Assembly: GCF_000835495.1 (NCBI RefSeq)
Contig: NW_015622542.1
Location: forward strand, 4,176,485-4,240,484
Reading direction: 5' to 3'
From: Cladophialophora immunda
Lineage: Eukaryota; Ascomycota; Eurotiomycetes; Chaetothyriales; Herpotrichiellaceae
DNA: 64,000 bases
The translations under genes and the position numbers were made by a program. This document shows positions 56,726 to 64,000 of this stretch, in pieces. The notes beneath the pieces were generated by a model, which was given only the letters and a program-made list of their open reading frames with translations, was not told the origin of the DNA and ran no database searches. How positions within the stretch are numbered: the first letter of the stretch is position 1; the number at the start of each line of letters is the position of its first letter.

Positions 56726-57697
56726 TCAAACAGTGAACTTTTGCAGGTTGTCGGGACCGGATTCCTTTGCGATTTTGGCAACCTGCTCATCACCGACCTC
56801 GTCGAAGATATCGTATCCCCATCTGGCGGGGAAATTGAACCTTTTGTGTCTCTCGAGCGCGTTCAACTTCTTCATCGCGTCGTCCGGTAGGATGGCGTCT
56901 TTGAAATTGTCGCGAATACGTTTCTCGGTAACACTTTTGGGGAGCACGACCGTGCCGCGCTGAATGCCCCAGCTCACGAGGACTTGGCCTGGGTCCATTC
57001 CCAGGGATTTGGCGACAGCATGGACTTCGGGATCATCGAGCGTCTTTGGTTCGCCGGTCGTGTTGTTTCCCAGAGGACTATAGGCCTGGAGAATGATGCC
57101 CTTCTCATTGCAGAAGTCGAGGAGCTCGGGTTGCTGGAGATAGGGGTGTGCCTCGACCTGGTTGACCGCGGGAACCACCTCGCAAGTGGCGAGAAGCTCC
57201 TTCAGCCGGCGGACGTTGAAGTTCGAGACGCCAATTGCACGGGTCTTGCCGGTCTTTAACAGTGCCTCCATGGCCTTCCACGTCTCGGTAAAAGGCACGT
57301 CTGACAGGCGGAACACGCCCTGCTCGTCGAGGGGAAACCACCGGTCTCCCGAGGCAAAAGCCACGGGCCAATGCATAAGGTACAGGTCGACGTAGTCGAG
57401 ACCGAGATCCTTCAACGACTTGTCGAGGGCCGGTTCGACATCCTTGGGGTCATGCTTGCTGTTCCACAGCTTCGTCGTAATGAAGATGTCTTTCCGGTCG
57501 ACGCCACTTTTCTGGATGCCCAGGCCGACCTCGGTCTCGTTTCTGTAGATTGCCGCACAGTCCAGGTGCCTGTAGCCGGCCCTGAGAGCTATCTCGACCG
57601 CCTTCTCGACCTCGTGCGGTGCAGCCTGCCACGTGCCGAAGCCGACGGCGGGCATTTTGGCGCCGGTGTTGAGGGTGAAAGATCGATTGAGCGCCAT
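56726..57697 (-). CDS. Aldo-keto reductase
   Basis: Intronless, 323 aa. The (beta/alpha)8 barrel begins with GAKMPAVGFGTWQ. The tetrad is Asp46 and Tyr51 (HLDCAAIYRNE), Lys76 (TTKLWNS) and His109 (LYLMHWP). Cofactor-binding segments IGVSNFNVRRL, QVEAHPYLQQPELLDFC, AYSPLGN and VLPKSVTEKRI indicate NADP(H). The fungal relatives include glycerol dehydrogenases of the Gcy1/GldB type and broad carbonyl reductases. Starts divergently from the zinc-cluster gene at 58.2 kb, which could regulate it. No signal peptide or PTS1. Confidence 0.95.
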   Translation of the reverse strand: MALNRSFTLNTGAKMPAVGFGTWQAAPHEVEKAVEIALRAGYRHLDCAAIYRNETEVGLGIQKSGVDRKDIFITTKLWNSKHDPKDVEPALDKSLKDLGLDYVDLYLMHWPVAFASGDRWFPLDEQGVFRLSDVPFTETWKAMEALLKTGKTRAIGVSNFNVRRLKELLATCEVVPAVNQVEAHPYLQQPELLDFCNEKGIILQAYSPLGNNTTGEPKTLDDPEVHAVAKSLGMDPGQVLVSWGIQRGTVVLPKSVTEKRIRDNFKDAILPDDAMKKLNALERHKRFNFPARWGYDIFDEVGDEQVAKIAKESGPDNLQKFTV

Positions 57698-58210
57698 TGC
57701 CGCTGCCCTGGTTGTCTGTATCTGGTCGAGGTGGTCGATTGGTCGTTGTATACTGAGGGAGAAGTCGAATTCTTCTTATCTTTTCTTGCGTCCCAGGAGC
57801 ATTATGCCTGTTGCTTTTCCTCTTTCTTTTTCCGCATCCTGCTTAGGAAACTTTTCCACCGGGCAATCGGCTTTATCGGCTATTGAACCGATGTCTCTGC
57901 GCTGTTGGGTTGGTCGAATCGGAGCGTGACCCCGGAATGAAGGGACTTGGAGGAGGATTGGGTTCCCCTACAGCTTGCCGACGGAGGGAATGCCCGGTTG
58001 CCGGCTCTATCTCGACTTGGGCTAGGGCTGCTGACGCTCTTTCGAGGATGGGCAGGAGGAGAAGGGGAGACTGTGAAAGCCGAGGGGATTCCGCCGTGCC
58101 ACCATTTCCCCCGCCCCCCATTTTTCCATCAGAGCAGTTATTGATCCTTCCTTCGTCAGCCGTTCCTACGGAATCCAGATGAGCCAGAATTGTATAATCC
58201 AGCGACAGAC
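57698..58210. promoter_or_regulatory. Divergent promoter, aldo-keto reductase / zinc-cluster gene
   Basis: 513 bp between two divergent starts. No operator recognised. A regulator and its target gene are often arranged this way. Confidence 0.5.
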
Positions 58211-60630
58211 ATGGAGCAGTCCAAGACCTCCTCTCCGACGGAGAACGATGCTCTGCCCTCCAGCCCTCCCAAGAGACGCAAGCTCAAGCATCCGCGCACA
58301 GCACGGGCGTGCATGTTCTGCAGGAGGTATGTGGTCCCAGGACGGCAAGGATTGGTGTTTCGAAGGGAGGCCCAACCGAGCAGATGCCCTTGGGATGTTT
58401 GTCTTCTTCCTGCTTCTATACTGATGATTTCTGGTGTGTGCTAGGCGGAAAGTGCGATGTTCAGGCACTCAACCGTGCGATTACTGCATTGGTGAAGAAG
58501 TTCGCTGTGAGTACGACGATGGCATCGCAAGGCCACCTCCTGGGGCTTTTGGCCATACCCAAGGCTCTGCTCCAAGCTTCCACCAGGTCCCAGCAACGTG
58601 GACTTCGCCTGGGGGTCTGCCGAGTGAACGTGCAAATGCCACGACTTCAATCCCCCAACCGTCGAACCGAGTGGGTGTCATGTCGCGAGAGCATACGCCG
58701 CATATCTCCCGGGGTCCATCCCTAGAACCAACCTTTGCCGAAGGCCATCACATCAGCGCAACAGCCGGAGTGTCCTTCCTCTACCATTCGTGGAATCGAG
58801 GCGATGCGGTCGAGGGAGAGGCTGCATTGCCCTCGGCCCCTTTGGCCTGCCACGGGGACATCCCTCCAATTCAGGTTCGACAAGACCAGCCGCTGCCCAA
58901 GCGAGAAGAAGCAGATGCGCTGTTGGAACGATACTTCCGCTTCGCGACGCCAACTTACCGATTTCTCCATCGGCCAACGCTCGAGAAGTGGAGCTCTCAG
59001 CTCTTGACGGGGGCTCGTATGCTGACCGCAGAAGCCGCATGTACTCTCTTGGTGTTCTCGCAGTCGCTTCTGTACACGAGGGAAGGCGACAGGTATGTCG
59101 ATGGCGGCGACCAAGATCTCACCCGGAGTCAATACTGTGAGTGGCCCTTGGAGACCATATGTCCACGGTCAACTTGCTGAATGTCTTCAATCCGCAGATT
59201 TTGAAAAGGCGAAGTCTCTTCTTAATCAAGAACCTGGTCCAGCCTCCGTTGCCAGCGTCCAAGCCAGACTGGCCATGTGTCTGTACCTTCTCAGCACTTT
59301 CCGGATCAACGAGTGTCGGTTTTGCTTCAGTCTTGCTTGCACACTGTTGACGTCTATTGGCCTGCATAGGAAGATTTCTTCTGCTCACAAGTTAGACCTG
59401 GTGACTCTGGAGTCGCGCAAACGCACATTTTGGTGCGCGTATGTCCTGGATGACTATATGAGTGTTATGCTTGGCCGGCCACGAATGCTCCGCGATGAAG
59501 ACATCGACCAGCCGTATCCTCGCAACATTGACGATCAAGACTTGCTGTCGTCCGAATCGCCCGAGGACCTGCCCTTGCACGGCAATCTAGAAGCGTTCAT
59601 AGCTCATGCGGATTTGGCCAAGTTGATGGGCCGCAATAGCGATCTCCTCTATCCAATCCAACCGCTGTCAGAAGATCAACTATTCGATCGGACCAACTGG
59701 ATGCTCGAGGCCACGCTGGAATGGAAGGACACTCTGCCTGATTTCCTGAAACCCCGTGATAAAACCCTCGCCGGACAAAGAACGTTCGAGCGCCAGAACA
59801 CGGTCTTGAAACTCGCGTACGCTCATTTGCGGATCCTTGCTACTCGGCGATGCTTGCTCGCGGACTTCAGTCGCCTTGGTCGCCGGGCGTCTTCTGTCCT
59901 GGACGAGAGGGCCTTGAACCCGATCCGGGAATGTGCGAGCGCCATCAGCACCATCCTCAACACGACCTGTGACTTGATTCAACGAGCAGCCCTGTACCAG
60001 TCCTTCTGGTTCACGCAGTATATTGCCCTCGTTGCAGTGTCTACCCTCTATGTCTTCGTCATTCAAAGCAGCCGCTCCAATATCCCGGCGGGTGTCTTTC
60101 CTGACATGAACATCTTCTTCGACAAGGCCAAGCTGTGTCAGGATCGACTGGCAGCAACGGCACCCGAAGGCAGCCAGGCACGACGGCACTGCCAACTGCT
60201 CAGTCGGCTTCGACTCCGGGCCGAGAAGGACGCTGCACGGGCGAAAAGGCACGGCGAGATGAGGACGGCGGCTTTCGAGCGCGCCCCAATCTCGACGGTT
60301 GCACCTCGCGACGTGGCACCGACGACGCCACATCTGGCTTCGGAATCCGCAGAATCGAAGGGCCTGAGTCCCCGGCCAGCGAGTCAGTCTAACGGAACGG
60401 CAGCGGTGCCGGACCAACCTGGATATTCTAGCAATACCCGGCCTGGTGGCGATGGCGGCGGTGTGGCTCTCGACGTGGAGGTGGGCACGGGTGCCGACGC
60501 CACCTTCGCGGGACAGTTCACGCCATCGGACGACGATTTCATGTTCCAGAACCTCCTGGGTTGGGGATGGGAGAGCCTCGACACGGTTGGATTTCCCGGA
60601 GAGGCAGACCTGTTCAGTATTCAACCATGA
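58211..60630 (+). CDS. Zn2Cys6 transcription factor
   Basis: Exons 58211..58326, 58445..59136 and 59198..60630; 746 aa. The start codon is ATG 58211 (MEQSKTS). The cluster ACMFCRRRKVRCSGTQPCDY, followed by CIGEEVRCEY, is built across the first intron; a nuclear-localisation-like PPKRRKLKHPR precedes it. The middle homology region includes LLERYFRFATPTYRFLHRPT, the segment from RLAMCLYLLSTFRINE to LTSIGLHRK, and RKRTFWCAYVLDDYMSVMLG then RPRMLRDEDIDQPYP, a classic fungal_trans profile. A glycine-rich acidic tail ends GFPGEADLFSIQP, a possible activation domain. Probably controls its divergent neighbour, the aldo-keto reductase, or an unlinked pathway. Confidence 0.93.
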
Positions 60631-61033
60631 AGATCCTCTCGGGAGAGGCGGTGGATCATAGGGAGGCAGGATGCACACCATTTTAGGACCGATTGTGAAA
60701 AGAATGAAACCGAGTTTGCACACATATCGAGAGACCACGACAAGGCCTTCCACACCTATTCCTTCCCTGTGGCGTAAGTGACTTTGCCCACCGCACATCG
60801 CACACGCTTGGGCGGGACCTCAGCTTCGAATATTTACCGCCTCGCATAGATACTATGGGTTGGTTCCGAAAAGCACAAGCTGCATGGGGGGACAAAGAGA
60901 GGCAATCTCTTCTCAAAGTTGCCTGTTCTGGTGATATATATTCATCTTGCTATATTCTCATAGCCAAGATAGGGCCGAGGAGGAGGAAGCGCACGCAAGT
61001 AGGTCGAGATTATCGCCGAGCCAGTCAAAGTCG

Positions 61034-61140
61034 ACGCGCAGTTGCGCGACATCATACAAGCTACCGACTCCTTGCGTAGAGAGTCGGTGGCAGTGGTGGT
61101 GGCATGTTTAGTCTTGTGGCGTCTTGCGCAATTGCGCAGC
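61034..61140. repeat. Hairpin-forming inverted repeat, about 105 bp
   Basis: The left arm (from 61034, with GCGCAGTTGCGC, then ACAAG, then ACCGACTC at 61063-61070) pairs with the right arm (GAGTCGGT at 61081-61088, then CTTGT, then a 14-bp perfect palindrome TGCGCAATTGCGCA at 61125-61138). The two GCGCA-R-TTGCGC motifs sit at the outer ends. It resembles a small MITE-like hairpin, without a clear target duplication. Confidence 0.7.
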
Positions 61141-61430
61141 ACCCAAACCGACCAAGTATGTTGCGGTGTGCACCTGCGCACTTTCTGGCGGACACGTGCA
61201 ACATCTTCGTTTTCCCCTCGCATTGACTTCTTCAGCTTCCGATGTTGTTTGCATGCGCTACGCAACATTTTCGACGCTTGCTGGGTCCCAGGCCTATGGA
61301 AAGCCGCCTCTCGCCAACATACCACATGGTGTTCAAGATCTGGAGCTTTCAACATCGCAGACGCCGATCAATTGTTTAAGCCGAGCCGTAGGCATCCCCC
61401 CCCTCCCCCTCTTGGAGGTCCCCAAAGCGA

Positions 61431-61712
61431 TCATGATCTTACAGAGGTTGCAATCACAGTTTCTGATTCTATGCCATCTTCAAGCTCGCTTCCATCCTTG
61501 ACATCCTCTGCTACCACAATCTCCTCAGCTAGGTGGACGAGATCCAGGCCATCGGGCTCATCCGAGAAGCCTTCTCTGACAAACATCGGCAATGCCAACA
61601 GGGGGTCTTGTCCTTTGAGGCGATGGTATGTCCTGGCCTCTGTCAAGCCCTGACCTACACTAAGTCCTGAAACCAGATCTTCTGCTGGAATGATCGCCAG
61701 ATTCACACGCAT
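61431..61712 (-). CDS. Unrecognised small ORF, 93 aa
   Basis: An ATG-started minus frame (MRVNLAIIPAEDLVSG...) with balanced composition and an acidic C-terminal half (EEIVVAEDVKDGSELEDG). The frame upstream stays open for another 50 or more residues after one stop, and a 51-bp GT..AG intron could bridge that stop in phase. I recognise no domain. It might be a degenerate or real small gene, or chance. Confidence 0.22.
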   Translation of the reverse strand: MRVNLAIIPAEDLVSGLSVGQGLTEARTYHRLKGQDPLLALPMFVREGFSDEPDGLDLVHLAEEIVVAEDVKDGSELEDGIESETVIATSVRS

Positions 61713-62678
61713 GTCCTGGCGAGATTCTGTTCAGGCCTGCCGTCCCTTGCTGTGCTGCCACGACACAGTCTCGTCTACGAGGAGCGCGCCCAAAGAGCGT
61801 ATAACCCTGGCTAGGTGTTCAGTGGGGTTGCTCCGGAAAAGTGTCTTTGCGAGGAAAAACAACACTGAAGTCTTCTTTGAGGAGTTTCCTTAGTTCTGTG
61901 GAGGATATCTAGCATCTGACTCTCTACCTTCTCCTTACGAGCCTCCCACCCTCCTCTGTATTCCCACTATCAGCGACCTGGTACCTGTGGCCAAATACTG
62001 TCCTTTGCTACCATCACTACCATCCCCAAACACACATACAACTGTAATTGCCAAGCACTCGGGCGGAATGCCATGAGGCTGCCTCCCCCTGAAAAAGGGG
62101 TGGCAGCCGGAGCCCTGCCAAGCTCGATCAGCATTTCTGCCTCTTCCGTCGGGTGCCACGACGGAATCTCCGCCCCCGTGGAGGGTGAGTGTCCGCCTTG
62201 TCCACCTTGTCCATCTGAGCGTGCAGGGGGCGATTCCTCCGCCTGAGGGTGCATTCGGCCAACGGGCATGGACCCTCCTTGCGGAGTGTCGGGCGTCTGT
62301 TTGGCGTGATATGGGGCCCCATGCCAGCCCCCGACTGCAACCGACCCAACTGAACGAACACGATATGAGCCGACGGGTATTTTCGACGACCGCGTCACCC
62401 AAGAAAAGAAGGATCGTCGTATCGCCCTCGTCGCATTATTTCCCTGCAACGACTGGGCTGGCAACGGTCGCCGCCACACCACCTCGAAGCGATATTTCCT
62501 CCTTCGGACGACGTGTTTTCGGCACCGGTACAATAGGTATCCAGGACCTCGTAGGGAAGGAGAACCTCCCGGGGGAGATGATTATATGTCCCATTCCTCG
62601 CTATATATCTCACCTTGGGACGGACCCAGGATAGATCTCTGGGAGAAACTACCACCACCGGCCAATCTAAGAATCAGG

Positions 62679-64000
62679 ATGACGTCCATCGACGTGGTCG
62701 CTCCCGCGCCACTCGCCAAAGTCGGCTCCGTCACGTCGACGTCGCTGCAGCTGCCAACGCCGCCGCTGTCACCGCCGCTCCCAACCCCTCGGACAATCAC
62801 AGAGCTGTTGTCCTGGAGGGCGCGGGAGTTCCCCGACGAGCCCATCTTCGGGTACCCCTCGGACGACCTCGCCTACCTCGAATACACCTACGCGGACCTC
62901 GTGAGCATATCCGCCCAGGTGGCGCGGCAGTATGCGGCGTGCCTGCCATGCCGTCCCGACTCCAGCCACGAGGCGCGGGTCATCGCGCTGCTGGGGCCGT
63001 CGAATCTGGACTACTTCTTCACCCTCCTGGCCCTGTCCCGGCTGGGGTTCACGGTGCTGTTTCTGTCGACGAGAATCTCCCAGGCGGCGTACCTGTCGTT
63101 GCTGGACGTCACGGAATGCCGGCACATCCTGGTCGATTCGTCGTTCCGGAAGACGGCCAATGCCCTGGCGGCTGAACGGGATGGATTGGAGGTCATTGAC
63201 ATTCTGTCCCGAGAGCGATATACCGCACAATTAGACGACGCTGGGCTACAGCAGCAGCAGCAACAGCAATTTGATCTGGAGCAGGAATCCTCCAAGGTCG
63301 CGTGGATCATCCACTCGTCTGGCTCGACCGGCCTGCCGAAACCCATCTATCAAACCCACAAGGCCGCACTGAAGAACTATGAAAACAGCCTCAGGATGCG
63401 CGGCTTCGTCACGCTGCCCCTCTTCCACGCCTTCGGCCTCAGCAACGTCTTTCGTGGCATCACCGCCGTCAAGAAGATCTACATGTACAACGCCAGCCTC
63501 CCCCTGACCAGCCAGCACCTGCTGAAGATCCTGACGGACCACCAGTTCGAGATCTTCCTCGCCGTCCCGTATGCGCTCAAACTCCTGAGCGAGACGCAGC
63601 AGGGCATCGACGCGCTGGCCGCCTTGAAGGTGGTCATGTTCGGAGGCTCGGCATGTCCGGATGCCCTGGGTGACTTGTTGACTGAAGGCGGAGTCAACCT
63701 GATCAGTCACTATGGGACCACCGAGACGGGTCAGCTTATGACCTCCTTCAGACCTGCCGACGACAGGGCCTGGAACTACGTCCGAGAACACGACCGGCTG
63801 AAACCCTATCTCAGGATGGACCCCAAAGGTGGGAACCTGTATGAGCTGTGTGTGTTGGACGGGTGGCCCTCTAAGGTCGCCACGAATCGGGACGATGGAT
63901 CGTACGCCACGAAAGATCTCTTCGAGCCACACCCGTCGATACTGGGGGCGTGGAAATATTGCGGGCGACTTGACGACACCATTGTCTTGGTCAACGGCGA
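62679..64000 (+). CDS. NRPS-like synthetase, adenylation domain (3' end outside window)
   Basis: The frame opens at ATG 62679 (MTSIDVVAPAPL) and stays open to the window end, so only about 440 residues are seen. The N-terminus reads TITELLSWRAREFPDEPIFG. Adenylation core motifs run in order: WIIHSSGSTGLPKPIYQTHK (A3), LFHAFGLSNVFRG, HYGTTETGQ (A5), SYATKDLFEPHP (A7) and YCGRLDDTIVLVNG (A8). The A4 and A5 layout matches NRPS-like enzymes that activate aryl or alpha-keto acids and end in a carrier protein plus reductase or thioesterase. A CAG/CAA run (63249-63269) encodes seven Gln after residue 190. It is not a CoA ligase, because KP replaces KG in A3 and the motif set differs. Downstream domains and cluster genes lie outside the window. 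Confidence 0.88.
   Translation, partial: MTSIDVVAPAPLAKVGSVTSTSLQLPTPPLSPPLPTPRTITELLSWRAREFPDEPIFGYPSDDLAYLEYTYADLVSISAQVARQYAACLPCRPDSSHEARVIALLGPSNLDYFFTLLALSRLGFTVLFLSTRISQAAYLSLLDVTECRHILVDSSFRKTANALAAERDGLEVIDILSRERYTAQLDDAGLQQQQQQQFDLEQESSKVAWIIHSSGSTGLPKPIYQTHKAALKNYENSLRMRGFVTLPLFHAFGLSNVFRGITAVKKIYMYNASLPLTSQHLLKILTDHQFEIFLAVPYALKLLSETQQGIDALAALKVVMFGGSACPDALGDLLTEGGVNLISHYGTTETGQLMTSFRPADDRAWNYVREHDRLKPYLRMDPKGGNLYELCVLDGWPSKVATNRDDGSYATKDLFEPHPSILGAWKYCGRLDDTIVLVNG

Larger units (their letters stand above)
60631..62678. other. Gap upstream of NRPS-like gene, 2.0 kb
   Basis: Contains a hairpin-forming inverted repeat (61034-61140) and one weak minus-strand ORF (listed separately). 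The last 300 bp should hold the promoter of the NRPS-like gene. Confidence 0.5.

Overview
The window is nuclear DNA of a filamentous ascomycete (Pezizomycotina). The evidence is short spliceosomal introns (about 46-128 bp) with GT..AG ends, four Zn2Cys6 transcription factors, a HET-domain protein, a fungal-type IIC P-type ATPase, Rho1 with a geranylgeranyl CAAX box, and a DNA transposon whose only lesions are RIP-like stop codons. A Eurotiomycetes/Chaetothyriales-like fungus is my guess from overall gene style; it is not proven. Nothing looks bacterial or viral. I rebuilt gene models by hand, checking splice sites and phase at every intron.

Layout. 1-6.3 kb: a HET protein with a ZZ zinc finger (open at the left edge) and a cation ATPase. 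6.3-12.4 kb: sparse DNA with one alpha/beta hydrolase. 12.4-23.6 kb: housekeeping genes rho1, ccz1 and an oxysterol-binding protein, with a zinc-cluster regulator between them. 23.67-26.63 kb: a complete Mutator-like element with 92-bp terminal inverted repeats, a perfect 8-bp target duplication and a transposase frame broken by seven stops. 26.9-28.0 kb: a short PIP-kinase-like protein.

28.6-43.6 kb holds a catabolic-looking group: an acyl/aryl-CoA ligase ending AKL, an isocitrate-lyase/PEP-mutase family lyase, a zinc-cluster factor, a sulfite-oxidase-like molybdoenzyme, a kappa-class GST/HCCA-isomerase-like protein, a second CoA ligase ending SKL, and another zinc-cluster factor. Two peroxisomally addressed ligases, oxidative and thiol enzymes and two regulators suggest a peroxisomal pathway for an aromatic or unusual organic acid. 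The substrate is unknown.

45.5-60.6 kb: a secreted GH79 glucuronidase-like enzyme, an RNPS1-like splicing factor, a fusion of a FAR1/MULE-like DNA-binding region with the riboflavin-pathway reductase Rib7, a MaoC-like hot-dog protein, a PAQR/Izh membrane receptor, an aldo-keto reductase and a fourth zinc-cluster regulator. 60.6-64 kb: a hairpin-bearing gap, then the adenylation domain of an NRPS-like synthetase that runs off the right edge.

The observations I would follow first are the FAR1-like/Rib7 fusion, the intact but RIP-silenced MULE, the two-ligase peroxisomal cluster and the truncated NRPS-like gene.
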